Below, one piece after another: positions 36,620 through 47,664 of a stretch of DNA of 64,000 nucleotides. Below the pieces are notes generated by a model. The model did no database searches. It worked only from the letters and a program-made list of their open reading frames with translations, and was not told the DNA's origin. The stretch is taken from contig NC_079477.1 in the NCBI RefSeq assembly GCF_026230105.1, forward strand, positions 8,995,001 through 9,059,000. The letters run 5' to 3'. The first letter of the stretch is position 1. The number at the start of each line of letters is the position of its first letter. Position numbers and translations under genes: made by a program. Source of the stretch: Diorhabda sublineata. Taxonomy: Eukaryota > Arthropoda > Insecta > Coleoptera > Chrysomelidae.

Positions 36620-37545
36620 CAAATGTTTAAAGTTTGAAGACGCCACGTTGTTTAGTATTTATTTGGCAACCATCAATAGTAAACGTTTTCAGTGAATTTC
36701 TGAATTTACAAAAAATTGGTCATTGTTAAGCGTCAGCCCAACCAATATAAAAGCTGAACTAGATTCTACTCTGAGTGAAACTGCACTTTCGTTATCAATA
36801 GTAAAATATAGATTAAACGACCTGCGAAGACCAGCATCGTAGTGGTCAACCCAATGAGGTGACAACTCCAGAAATATTGAGGAAAATCCACAAAACTGTA
36901 CTGGATGATCATCGGCTGAAAGTGCGCGAACTAGCAGACATAGTAGGCATTTAGAAAAGTGCCTTACATAGCATATTAACTGAAATTTGGACATAATAAA
37001 GCTATGCGCAAGTTGGGTGCCACATTTGCTCACAATGGAACAACAACAGCGTTGTAAAAATGTTACCAATATTTGGCAATGTTCAGAAATGAGCCCGAAT
37101 TTTTGCGCCGTGTTTCAACCATGACCCCAAAAAAGGCAAAGGCCGTCGGATTTTTTTGGATCCGTGTGTGGTTATTTCCATTGACTTGATTGTAAAAGAA
37201 ATACCACTAACGGCGAGTATTGTGCGAAATGAATTAAAGTTGGAATTGCTACCTCATGCATCCTATTCGCCAGATTTAACCCCGACGGATTATTTTCTGT
37301 TCCCAAACTTGAAAAAATGTCTCGGTGGCTGAAGATTTTCCAACAATGAAGAGGTAATATTAGCAGTTAATGGCTATTTAGAGGAGCTTGACGATTCTTA
37401 TTATAAACAGGGTATCGAACTTATTGAACATCGCTGGGAAAAGTGTATGGAGCTAAAAGAGAGCTAACGTTGAAAAATAAAAATATTTATTTTTGTTTTC
37501 TTTGTTGGGCCAGGTACTTCTGGAACCATCCTTGTAAATATTTGG
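36620..37545 (+). pseudogene. Mariner transposon relic with internal deletion
   Basis: Forward frames, broken by stops, run through ENIEENPQNC-type sequence, LKVRELADIVGI, LCASWVPHLLTMEQQQRCKNV (36840-37060) and ISIDLIVKEIPLTASIVRNE. They then jump to ELLPHASYSPDLTPTDYFLF (third aspartate block, 37240-37300), FSNNEEVILAVNGYLEELDDSYY and EHRWEKCMELKES before TAA at 37465. GGGCCAGGTACTTCTGGAACC at 37507-37527 is the terminal repeat. The 5' leader (36630-36680) matches, inverted, 51225-51320. The region holding the second aspartate is deleted. Confidence 0.85.
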
Positions 37546-37549
37546 GGGG

Positions 37550-38190
37550 TACTATGAACTAGAATATTTGATTTCCAATTTTCAAATTTAAACAATTAAA
37601 AAGGATCACATTGTATATTCGAGTTATGGTATCTAGAGCTCTCTACCATTTCGTACGATCGTACCATCAGATGACATTCCGGACAGAAGAATGCCAACAA
37701 GTAAAATGTGTGGACATTCGTGGGAATATACTGATTCGAATGAAATTCATTGCTCTTGCAAGATTTATTTGGATACTCTTCGTTTTTCATCTTTCCCACT
37801 CTCCTTTTCTTCTAGTTTTTATTTTCTTTGTTTAAAAGCGGTTTACCATATCAGAATTTTAATTGGAATAATTTATGTTGAAATAATTAAAACAAATAAC
37901 ATTATGAAAATATTCAAGAGTTTTGTTATGGGATACTAAACATATTGAAAATAATGGAATGATATCGAAAATTCGAGATGAGTTGGAAAAATCAATAAAC
38001 AAGTACTTCTCAAGCTCCAGGCTTCTCTTTTTAGTATCTTATATAGCTCAAGCAACAGCTATATTAAATTAATAAATAAATTTTATAGAACTTTGGTGTG
38101 AATTACAAGATTGCGTGGTTTGCAGATCAAAGACGTCACATGATAAAAACCCGTCGTTTATGTATATTCAATATGAAATTAATAATGTAC
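37550..38190. other. No recognisable gene
   Basis: Three overlapping short frames at 37596-37939 on both strands show no family. The remainder is AT-rich. Confidence 0.35.
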
Positions 38191-38192
38191 AG

Positions 38193-38938
38193 AGGGTGTT
38201 CCAGGACTTGATGCAACAAAGTCGGGAATCAGTGAATGAAGTGAAAATACATGTGACATGAAAAAAAGTTTCTCACACTACCTTCGTTTCCGAGTTATAG
38301 GCTTTCAATGATGCGAAATCAGAACTTATGTTTGTCATTTAGGAAGTCGGGAGGTGTTCCTTTGTGATAATATAATGCAGAATCTTGGAATGTTATTCCA
38401 AGTTCAAGGAAGTGTGTAGAAGTGCAAGGTGCCCACTTCGAATATTTAATATAGTTTTTTTGTTTTGATTTGACTTGAGTTGTAGACTAATCAACTAAAT
38501 TTTCATTTCAATTTTTTTCTTATGTATGTAACATGATGTTCGACAGTAGTATGCAGTGCAATTAGAAATGGTTGATTGTGCTCAAATACAGTAAGTATCG
38601 ATAAATAATTACAATTTATAATGATTTTCTTCAGAAGGTCTCTTTATGACGAAAATCGTTTCCTTAGCATGTACAACGAACTAAAAATCTACGTATCTCC
38701 TAAGTCAAAAATTTCATCAACTTATCATTTTTACTATCTTTAGAATGTGTAGGATATCCCTGTAAAAGTTACTGATTGTTAACCATTGAGCATAAACCGC
38801 CCCTAGTCTTCAGGTAGTAGTGTAGTGTAGTGTACAAGTACTGATTTCGTAACTCAAAGACTTATAACTCAGAAACGGGGACTCGGATGAGCAAAATTTT
38901 TCATGTCATAGCATTATTTTCACGTCCCGGAACACACA
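38193..38938. repeat. Fold-back element with degenerate inverted ends
   Basis: The left arm (38193-38330) and right arm (38820-38938) are imperfect reverse complements. Shared blocks are AGGGTGTTCC-GGAC / GTGTTCCGGGAC, GTGAAAATA, GACATGAAAAA, CGTTTCxGAGTTATA and GAAATCAGxACTT. The left arm carries an extra ~28 bases. The ~490-bp interior shows no coding frame. It is probably a non-autonomous transposon; superfamily not recognised. Confidence 0.55.
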
Positions 38939-39229
38939 GTAACCAGATATTGAGTTCAATTCACCAACAATATTGAACAAAATAAAATAATTAAATTTCT
39001 TTATTTCATATGTCATATGCCGTACTATGTAAAATCAACTACAATAAAAAAATTGAAATTTCGCCTGATAGATACATCTTCTTCTAAATTCACATGCATA
39101 GCCATTGAAAAAGTAAAAACTGCATTAATAAGAAATATATTTGAATTGCTGATAATATTCAGAACAATGGTTAACAAACATATTGTAATAAATAAGTACA
39201 AGGCATATCTTAACAACAAAAATCCCCCT

Positions 39230-39620
39230 GCCTTTTTTAAAAAAACTTTCCCAACAGTTATATATCATTACAATAAATATGGAATTAGAATAAGTTTAAA
39301 AGGGCATATAACATTATTAAAATATTCCAGTAGTATAAAATATGAAACAATCAGAAATAAATAAAGTGATATATCAGATTCCTTATTATAATAGTAAATC
39401 TGTGTACATGGGGCAGACATTTCAATATGTCGAAAAAGGATTAAGAAATCATCAAGTCATAAAAAAATGAAACCACATCAACCAACCAAGAAATATTGTA
39501 AAATTTACATTTACAAGAGGTGGAAAATCTTTCAAAAATAAAAACAATTATGGAAAATTAGTTATTCACATAAAACTGAGGAATATATCATCGAGAAAGA
39601 AACTAAGTAATTTGAGAGAA
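39230..39620 (+). pseudogene. Penelope-like element relic, 3' GIY-YIG end
   Basis: The forward frame runs YHYNKYGIRISLKGHITLL, then VIYQIPYYNSKSVYMGQT, then further to GGKSFKNKN. In Penelope-like elements a conserved linker with a Y-KYxIxI strand precedes the GIY-YIG nuclease, whose core is VYKIPCxxCxxxYIGQT followed by a basic RLxxH helix. Here the cysteines of the CxxC pair are replaced, and stops lie at 39362 and 39469. The 115-codon frame at 39017-39364 forms its upstream part. The reverse transcriptase is not seen. Inactive. Confidence 0.65.
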
Positions 39621-39933
39621 ATTTAGTACACTGTTTTATGAATTTCAATTTAAATCGATAATCACATCTTTTTTGTTCTGAATTATGATAATTAAGATCA
39701 GAAAAGATTTGTATTTCGATTGAATTATATTGTATTTTAATATTCATGTTGTGGGTAATAATTTAATTCATATTTTAGAGTTCTTAACAGAGTATGTTGA
39801 TATAGACCAAAATCAGTTCGAAAAATAAGTTTCAAAAATTGTTATTATTCAACCAACTGAATTATATATTGAAGAAATTTAATATGATTTCCTATAGCAA
39901 GTTTGAGCTCATAATCACTTTTTTGCATTTTAG

Positions 39934-40202
39934 GCAGTTAGAAGCAAAAAATTCAATTAGACAACGTACGTTTTCTTTCCATAGTTCATATATGGACACT
40001 ACTATTTGCAGAACTGTACCTGGATTCACCAAATCACAAATAGAATTGTGCTACCAACAACCTGATGCAACCTTGATGGCTCTAGACGGTTTAAATCGAG
40101 CTGTCAAAGAATGCCAATATCAATTTCGAGGACATAGATGGAACTGCTCATCATTAGAGACTAGAGGCCAAAATCCCTATATAAGCTCAATTTTAAAAAA
40201 AG
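39934..40202 (+). CDS. Wnt10: Wnt ligand internal exon, probably Wnt10
   Basis: The exon encodes about 89 residues of a secreted lipid-modified Wnt signalling ligand. Hallmarks are four cysteines in Wnt spacing (ICRTVPG, IELCYQQP, VKECQYQF, HRWNCSSLE). The RWNCSSLE block with a downstream NPYxSxI---G ending matches Wnt10 proteins better than other Wnts. A pyrimidine tract and TTTTAG end at 39933, and AG|GTTAGT at 40201-40206 gives a donor that splits a glycine codon after its first base, the usual Wnt exon boundary. A second acceptor at 39937 is possible. The next codon past the donor is a stop, which supports splicing. The signal-peptide exon and downstream exons were not found, so introns must be long or the gene extends beyond the window. 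In many animals Wnt10 sits in a cluster with Wnt1, Wnt6 and Wnt9; none of these is visible here. Confidence 0.85.
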
Positions 40203-40209
40203 GTTAGTG

Positions 40210-42580
40210 TGTAATAGCTTATATTATTCAAAAACTTCTCGTTCCATAGATAAAGTTATTCGGAATTTCCAGCACAAATAATTGATAAAATGATAATGAT
40301 ACCTTTAATTAACGTTGATATATTTGGAAAATTTTTTCAGTTACTATAAAAGAATGTGTATAAACGAGCTCGAAAGTTGTTCTCTTATCTGAGCTTGAAA
40401 AATGATTTTTTTCAAGTGAAGATACAGGAAAAACACTTCAAGGAAGCTTGTTTAAAGTTTATCCCTTTGATTATGAAACATTCTGTGTATTTACAGTTAA
40501 TTGTATTTAATTTCATTTATACACGGCTGCTAATAAGAGTATATGAATATGATTTCTTTTGTTTCTCATTTTTTAAACCCTTTTATAGGTTTTTGTTGCT
40601 AATTTACTTAATTCTAAGTCTCTTTTGTTTAGAAATTAGATTTTTAAACAGATAAAAAAATGATGTTCAGATTGTTTGCGGTCTTCATTAAAATTTTACT
40701 TGACATCTTGCAAAATAACTAAAAACAATAATTTGGAAGCTTCCTTTTTCCTATGCATGTTAACAAATTTTAACAATTCTCTCTTTGTTACATTTGATTC
40801 CGTCTACAGAATATCTGGATTTTTATAATTTTATATAAAAAAACTCACATCCAATTATAAAAATTCTTCAATCGCAATCCAACACAAAAAAGAAAATTCT
40901 TAGAATTGATCAAGATACATAGGAACGAGAAAAAAAAATAATTGATAGCTGCTACATATTTTTTAAATATAACAACTATTGAGAAATGAACAGATTTTTA
41001 TTTTAATATTAATGTTGTAGGTTATTTATTAATTAATATAATTATGTAAGCTGCAACATCAATTTTGTTGAAGAACTGAATAGATCGAAAAGTCAATTTT
41101 GCACCCGTTTTTTCTTTTAGAAGAGAACTGATATCAAGAACATTTGGCAACAAAAAAATGTAAAGATTTGTCTATTTTTTTTATGTTGAACTAGGTTTTT
41201 ATTGTGGCACAAAAATTATATAGAATATATCGAAAATCCTGTTGTGGTAATTAATTTAAAATCACTACGTGTTCCTCATCGGGGATTGAATTTATAATGA
41301 GAATATAACAGTGCATATATATGAGGATATTAAGAAATTACATTAATTCAACAAGAATTATGGAGAAATACATGTTTAAAAAAATGTTTAAATTATAACT
41401 TTTAAATAACGACCAATGACAATAATTAATATATATTGAGTGTATTTCTTTTCGATGCTATTCAATTGTTTTTTGTTAGAATGAAATCCGTCCAATTTAA
41501 AAATTGGACAGCTCTGTACTGTACTTTAAAAACCATGAACTAATTATCAATTTTCAACAAATGTTTCCTGCATATTCTGACACAAAAACATTTGGCCTTA
41601 GAGCTATGAACAATATTGGAATAAATAAAAATTGTGAGCAAAACCGCTAATCTAAAGCTGGTCTTGGTTTTGGTCTTCTTTTTCTGCAAGACCACGATCC
41701 CAAGACCAATACCATCACTAGAAACAAAAGAGAACTTTTCGAATTTTGACAAAATATTTAGACTAATTTTCTCAAATATGAATAAAGTAACAATTATTTT
41801 TTATTAAAGTTTATAAACTTAAATGATGAAGGGCCATTATTCTAATATTAATCATAGTATAAACTTGTCTGAAGATAAAATCGAAACGAATCTCTCTCCC
41901 TACCTATTTTTTGAGAATGTTCAAAAGCAAATATTTATATTCTGTAAGATGTATGGTTTCCAACAATGATATTGAAAAGGAAATAATGAATTCAAAATGT
42001 AATTAATATAGGAGCCTTTTACCACATTGCTTTATTTTTTGTTGAATTGAAGCGTGCTGGAAATACGAGATTGCTTTTATCCTAGATGCTTTTAACACTG
42101 AATAATTTCACGTATCAAATTGATATATTTATTGAATAACCATCAACACACAGTCATTCCTCGATAACTGAGTGTTAAATTTCATTTTACTTTCAATTAT
42201 CAGTGGAGATACTATACATAAGATTAAGAAAGTATATTTATTAGAATAGTACAAACACTGAAGACATCGAGTGTGTTGATTCATTTAATGTGAAAATGTA
42301 CAGTGTTTTCCACTTTATTTAAACCCCCTTTCGATAATTTCTAATTGAAAAAGGTGTGAGAAAACATATAGTACAAAATCAATAATAGATTGAGTAATGA
42401 TCACATCTATGAATATATTAAACGCAACTTAATTTTTTGAATGAAACTTCTCATTGTGGAAAAGTCGTACCTATTTTATCAATAGATAGCAAAAAAGTCA
42501 AAATTATATTTATTTTGAAAGTATCGTGCACCCAGTAAATCAAATATGGCAAGAAAAATGTTTACGACTTAAAGAGTGGT
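40210..42580. other. Probable Wnt intron sequence, no exon recognised
   Basis: If the Wnt gene continues on the plus strand this is intronic. I searched for the next Wnt block (a helix beginning after the split glycine, then the CGC-type cysteines) and did not find it. A 99-codon forward frame at 40356-40655 is hydrophobic and has no known motif. Confidence 0.4.
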
Positions 42581-42589
42581 GTGGTTCTT

Positions 42590-42945
42590 AATTTTATGTA
42601 CCATTTTTCTCAACTCTTTCTGTCTCTCACTATGCCCTCTTAATTATCGACCCTCAGTACTTCTAGGTTCTGTGTTTGGTCTTCCCATTTGGATTTCGCT
42701 CTTTCACTAAGTCTATTTTCTATATATCTCCCCTTCCAAACTTAGTCTCTGTACTTTACTTTATCTTCTCCTCCCAACTGGTTTCGTAGTTCGTAAGCGT
42801 TCGATATTCAGTATTTTTCTTTCCAATATTCTTAGTTTCTCTTCGTCCTTCAGTATTAGACTGATTACTTCAGCTGCATAAGTTACTGTTGGTCTTATTA
42901 TTATCTTGTAACTTTTTATTATAGTATTTTTACTTAAATTCATAT
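42590..42945 (-). pseudogene. RTE-like LINE relic, C-terminal end
   Basis: On the minus strand, 42761-42943 reads IIKSYKIIIRPTVTYAAEV, then KDEEKLRILERKIL. This is the YKTxIRPVxTYGAExWxL--KxExxLxxFERKxLRxI segment after the reverse transcriptase of RTE-like elements. After frameshifts, 42600-42720 gives RAKSKWEDQ, RVDN and IVRDRK, equivalent to the tail motif GRPxxRWEDxxxxDLxxLxVxNWxxxAxDRxxW. It is dead and 5'-truncated, and lies in the probable Wnt intron. Confidence 0.7.
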
Positions 42946-43073
42946 TTTTTGATAGTATCCGGTATTTATCACTTGCTCAATTATTCTGTCAAATATCTCT
43001 ATTTTTTTTGTTTTCCAGTTTACTATTTAAATGTATTGAAGTATTTCCTTCATCTCGTCTTGCAGGCAATATA

Positions 43074-43467
43074 CAGTGCCTTTCAGATAAAAGTATCCAC
43101 CTTTAATAACTTTTGTAGTACTGGTATTTAGAAAAAATCCAAAAACACGTCAATTTATGTTGGAAGGGGCAAGCATTATGGCTTATTTAAAGTTACTGGA
43201 AAAGCCACCCCCTCACCCCTAGCAGCATCCCCTTTATTTTTTTAAATTACTTTTCATATTTTTTATTTAAAATTTGGATACTCCTCTTTGAGCTGATTTC
43301 AAAAATGTATAATACTTGTAGGTTAAAGTGGTTAGTTTATGAGATAAACAATTTTTCTTTTAAGAGCACAAAATTTACTTATTATTTACTTTCACCTTAT
43401 TTGCCTGTACTAAAATGGGTTGTACAACAGTTCAAACTCTTTAATCTTTTTAACTGTGCTATTTATT
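43074..43467. repeat. Left terminal inverted repeat of the 43-kb transposon
   Basis: 394 bp pairing without gaps to 44676-45069. The inner end lies seven bases from the transposase stop codon. Arms this long are unusual for Tc1/mariner elements, which mostly have arms of tens of bases. Confidence 0.93.
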
Positions 43468-43473
43468 ATGAAG

Positions 43474-44553
43474 TTACAATAAGTGTTCAAAATGAGTACC
43501 ATTCACTTCCATACAATGGTATAATCTATTTTGAAATGCCTCTCTGACATTGCTTAATACGGCTGGATTTAATTGTCGACATTCATTTTCTATCCTCTCT
43601 CGTAAATCATCCAGAGATTCTGGTTGGGTAGCATAAACTTTTGTTTTTAAATACCCCCATAAAAAGAAGTCTAGGGGTGTTAAATCCGGTGACCTAGGTG
43701 GCCACTCCATCATCTGCCCCCTTCTACCTATCCAACGAACGGGGAATGTTTCGTTTAAAAATTGTCGGACAGGCATAGCATAGTGTGGGGGAGCTCTGTC
43801 TTGTTGAAATACCAGTAAATCTTCGGAAAGGTTATCATCATTTTCTATTATTGTTGTAATACGTGGGTCAACCCCTTCCCTGAGTAACTCAAGATATGAT
43901 TCACCATTTAAATTTCCGTTGATGAAGAAAGGTCCGACAATGTGGTCACCTAGGATACCACACCAAACGTTTAACTTTTGGGGATGTTGTGTATGGAATT
44001 CACGTATAATATGTGGATCACTTTCAGCCCAATATCTACAATTATGCCTACTTACTAAGCCATTTAATGACCATGAGCATTCATCAGAAAAGCAAATATT
44101 GTTTAACAATTGTGGATTGTTATTGATAATTTGCGTCATTGATTCGCAAAACTCTAGACGACGATCAAAATCATCTTCATTCAACTCGTGCACCAACTTA
44201 ACTTTGTATGGGTGGTACTTGAATTTATGTAGAACTCGGAAAACTGTAGAAGATGAAACACCGATCGCTCTACTTATTGTTGACAACGATTGGGGTTGTT
44301 GAGCCTCTAAGCTGACTTGCCCTAAAATTGCCACTTGGATTGCTTCGTTATTTACGAGTCCCTCTCGCTTATGCACTTTATTGCAAACAGACCCTGTTGT
44401 GGTAAATTTCTCCATCAGTTGAATTACATACTTATGAGTTGCATGTCTTCCGTCATGTAATTCGTTAAATATTCTAGCAGCAGCTCTTGCACAATTATTA
44501 TTTTGGTAGTATAAACCTACAATTTCAATTCTTTCTTGCAAAGAGTAAACCAT
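43474..44553 (-). CDS. Transposase, Tc1/mariner superfamily (DDD type)
   Basis: The enzyme should cut the element out and insert it at TA sites in the nucleus. The 359-codon frame starts at the first true ATG (minus strand, 44553; reads MVYSLQERIEIVGLYY). The frame is open a further ten codons upstream but without ATG. Residues 1-60 form the N-terminal helix-turn-helix (CARAAARIFNELH), and a second helical domain with SRAIGVSSSTVFRVLH spans 93-110. The catalytic blocks are CFSDE (Asp157), FQQDRAPPH (Asp252) and WPPRSPDLTPLDFFLWG (Asp290), with 37 residues between the last two. No stop or frameshift is present. The WPPRSPDLTPLDFFLWGYLK block is typical of insect Tc-type transposases. I could not place it in a named family. 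The gene lies wholly between the inverted repeats. Confidence 0.93.
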   Translation of the reverse strand: MVYSLQERIEIVGLYYQNNNCARAAARIFNELHDGRHATHKYVIQLMEKFTTTGSVCNKVHKREGLVNNEAIQVAILGQVSLEAQQPQSLSTISRAIGVSSSTVFRVLHKFKYHPYKVKLVHELNEDDFDRRLEFCESMTQIINNNPQLLNNICFSDECSWSLNGLVSRHNCRYWAESDPHIIREFHTQHPQKLNVWCGILGDHIVGPFFINGNLNGESYLELLREGVDPRITTIIENDDNLSEDLLVFQQDRAPPHYAMPVRQFLNETFPVRWIGRRGQMMEWPPRSPDLTPLDFFLWGYLKTKVYATQPESLDDLRERIENECRQLNPAVLSNVREAFQNRLYHCMEVNGTHFEHLL

Positions 44554-44675
44554 TTCAGAGAAACAAAATAAATAATGTATCAAATTACACTATCAATAGT
44601 GACTACAAATTCTAGTTGACAATGTCAAACTTTGATAAAAAGTAGAGTTTTTTGTTGTTTGGATTTTTTAAGTAG

Positions 44676-45069
44676 AATAAATAGCACAGTTAAAAAGATT
44701 AAAGAGTTTGAACTGTTGTACAACCCATTTTAGTGCAGGCAAATAAGGTGAAAGTAAATAATAAGTAAAATTTGTGCTCTTAAAAGAAAAATTGTTTATC
44801 TCATAAACTAACCACTTTAACCTACAAGTATTATACATTTTTGAAATCAGCTGAAAGAGGAGTATCCAAATTTCACATAAAAAATATGAAAAGTAATTTA
44901 AAAAAATAAAGGGGATGCTGCTAGGGGTGAGGGGGTGGCTTTTCCAGTAAGTTTAAATAAGCCATAATGCTTGCCCCTTCCAAAATAAATTGACGTGTTT
45001 TTGTATTTTTTCTAAATACCAGTATTACAAAAGTTATTAAAGGTGGATACTTTTATCTGAAAAGCACTG
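44676..45069. repeat. Right terminal inverted repeat of the 43-kb transposon
   Basis: Partner of the left arm, ending in AAGCACTG followed by the TA of the target duplication at 45070-45071. It probably also contains the transposase promoter, since only about 120 bp separate it from the start codon. Confidence 0.93.
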
Positions 45070-45079
45070 TATATTATAT

Positions 45080-46290
45080 TTTGTTTTGGTTGAAAATTAG
45101 TACTCTGGTTTTTGTTTCCTTATTTATTAAGAAAACAATACTTGAACATAAAGTGTTATATGCAAAATTTGGAATATTCCAATTGGCAGATATATGCGAT
45201 AATTACGAGTATATTTGGAAATGTCCAAGTAGCAAAATAAACAATATATAATGGTGATTATTCTATAATATTTCTAAATCTTTTTCTACTCACATAGAAT
45301 TCGTCGAAAATAATTCTTCGTTTCGCTGATTGAATCCAAATCACCAACTTAATTTTCACTTAATTATATATAGACTTCAAATTCACCATAACTCATTATT
45401 ACTATTAAAAATGTATTCATTTTTTGTTTCAATTCCCTGGTAACATTTTTTCTTATAGAGTAAAAAATATATGTTGGCCGATGTTCTGGCAATCCGTAGA
45501 TGTCATGTCTGGATGCAATGTTGTGGTTCCTTGCAACGGGTATTATCCACAAGTTCAATATAGATACAATTACTCTGACCCTGGTATATAGTTGTGACTC
45601 CCAGAATCTTTCGGCTGAAATATCCCTAACAGCTGAAAACAGGGTTTCAAATATCGAACGGGGCTTTAGTTTTCGATGAGGCTGACGTTGATTATAATTC
45701 GTATTAATATGTGGAAGGTTAAATTTACGATGATTTTGGTATTAATTGAATTTGGAAGAATTTTTCAATCGAACTATGTGATTAGTGAACCATGCAGAAG
45801 TCTACACTCACTGGATCTTTTGGTAGACAATAATTGTAAAAGTCATCTGTCACGTGTCATGTAACCACGAGGTTCTAGGAAACTTTGGACGGCATGAATA
45901 TTCAATAGCCATACGGAGGCACTTGTTTTGTACCACCTGCAGGGTGCGGGAATTTTGTTTGGTACCTGAGTAGTTTGTTGTATGTGGTGTGTTTACTGTG
46001 TCTTAGCTTTTTGTACTTGTTTGCATTTGTATTTCTTTGCACAATGTACCCTAATTAATTTTAGGGTACTGCTTGGCAGGATAGTTTGTCCGTTAATGTT
46101 TAGCTACGATTGCAATGAGCTGATTTTCTTAACCATACGTTTGAGTATGAATTACTCTCTTTTTGAGGCATTTATAACTAGGTTATTGTTGTGAAAATAT
46201 TGTAAAATTTTGTTGTTTATATGTGTTTAAATGATTTTGAGTGCGTGATAGGAATATTTCGCCGATGCTACAAAACGAGTGTCTCTCATC
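45080..46290. other. No recognisable gene
   Basis: Short frames at 45364-45558 (minus), 45676-45864 and 45982-46194 (plus) have no known motif. Some of this may be the 3' part of the LINE relic that starts at 46.67 kb, but it cannot be read as such. Confidence 0.35.
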
Positions 46291-46299
46291 ATACTAGAC

Positions 46300-46675
46300 T
46301 GTTAAAATTTGTTGGGAAATGGGTAGGTCATATGTAAAAAGGGAATACAACAAAGGTGATAAAACTGACCCTTGCGGAACTCCAGCATTTATGGGGTATG
46401 GTCTCGCCATGCTTCATTATTTTTAACGTAAAATTTTCTGTTGGTTGACCAGGAATGCAAAATTTTAATTAAACAATTTGGTATGTTTAAATTTACCTCG
46501 ACCTATACGGAGTCTAATAATTTTTGGACATTTGTCGATAGCGACCATGATGGACTTGTTTTTATTCTGGAAGCTTTCTCTAATATAATTAAAAACTCTT
46601 ATTATTTGAGCCGTCGTACTATGTCCACATCTGAATCCGTATTGCTCGGGGGGTATAATTTTTTCTAAAAAGTTT
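46300..46675 (-). pseudogene. Jockey-like LINE relic, reverse transcriptase
   Basis: On the minus strand the frame from 46652 reads PPEQYGFRCGHSTTAQIIRV (Jockey PxEQFGFRxxHSTxxQLxRV), then FNYIRESFQNKNKSIMVAID, broken by a shift, then INAGVPQGSVLSPLLYSLFT and YDLPIS near 46310-46380. The PQGS box is intact. The piece with the first catalytic aspartate is damaged and the FADD box is missing. Inactive; related to the copies at 1.75, 5.2 and 21.7 kb. Confidence 0.8.
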
Positions 46676-46696
46676 CTAACCTAACCTAACCTAACC
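46676..46696. repeat. Short interstitial telomere-type repeat (CTAAC)4
   Basis: Four tandem CTAAC units, the complement of the insect telomere repeat TTAGG, immediately beside the LINE relic. It is too short to be a telomere and is probably a simple-repeat tract. Confidence 0.8.
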
Positions 46697-46699
46697 ATA

Positions 46700-47660
46700 A
46701 CTCATAATCACACCTTATATTTGTGAATATATTTACATAATATCATGAGTAAAATCTGAAAAATTTATATATATAAATTTTAAAAACGAGGCTACTTATA
46801 TTTTCAAAAGTAAAATGTCTCAAAATTTTGTATGTCGCAGTGAACGTTCAAATACATTATCACTAAATCAATCAAATCTTTCCTATAACGTTAATGAAAA
46901 ATTTGAAGTTGAGATAGAATTTTCAATTCACACATTTACAGCCTTTTATATTGAAAAAGTACAGCGTACTTTTGTGTTTGATTCGTATATCTAATCAACG
47001 TGTATGAGAAATTCACACGTAAAGTGCTAACAGTCAACATTCTTTGATGTCACTATCTGAAGAAATAACACTACAACATTTTTCTATCCAAATTTGCTCT
47101 TAGAAAATTCAAATTATTTCGATCGATAAACTTTTACAATACAGATGTTCAATGCCAGATGGATACCGACATTAAAGACGGTACATTTTACTTGCTGTTT
47201 GTCTTATTTGTTTTCTTATAAGTGATCAAAACCTATTAAAAGTGTTCATGCCTTCTGCTGTAATCGTTCGCACGATACATATAGCAGATCAATCACCAAT
47301 TTTCTACTATGACCAATGAATCTACGCTAATATGTTTCGGAAACAATATACAATATCTAACTCTAATTATGTCTACTTTATGTCACTGGTTTATACATTC
47401 TTTTCGTCGCTTTGTTTCGTTGTTATTTTATGAGTGAATCCGTAATCCCGCGACACAATTTTTATTCCAATTTCAAACATTAACTTCAAAAGGATATATC
47501 TTTGGTTCCCAATATTCTAATTTGATTTGAAGAGGTTCCTTTAGCCACAATAATTAATTAAAATAAGCAATATTTGAAATTATATTGCTTGGAACTGAAT
47601 ATTTTTCTTTCACATTTGACACTTAATATGTTTCAGATTAATTTCACTCATACGGGTGTG
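46700..47660. other. No recognisable gene
   Basis: AT-rich sequence with no coding frame or repeat family recognised. Confidence 0.4.
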
Positions 47661-47664
47661 TCTA

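Larger units (their letters stand above)
43074..45069 (-). mobile_element. Complete Tc1/mariner-superfamily transposon with long inverted repeats
   Basis: The 1,996-bp element is bounded by inverted repeats at 43074-43467 and 44676-45069. Both are 394 bp and equal in length, with about ten mismatches by eye (roughly 97% identity) and no indel. The outermost bases are CAGTGCCTTTCAGATAAAAG. The flanks carry TA (possibly TATA) on both sides, as expected of the superfamily's target duplication. One open transposase gene fills the space between the repeats on the minus strand. The high match between arms and the open frame suggest recent activity. It is inserted in the probable Wnt intron. Confidence 0.9.

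Noticed and set aside
43919..44302. 127-codon forward frame inside the 43-kb transposon
   Set aside because: It lies antisense to the intact transposase and has no motif of its own.
44554..44583. Ten-codon N-terminal extension of the transposase
   Set aside because: The extension begins with TTG, not ATG. The ATG at 44553 gives the expected start of the family.
46676..46696. Interstitial telomere or fusion point
   Set aside because: Only four units, next to a LINE relic, with none of the long or degenerate arrays expected from a chromosome fusion.
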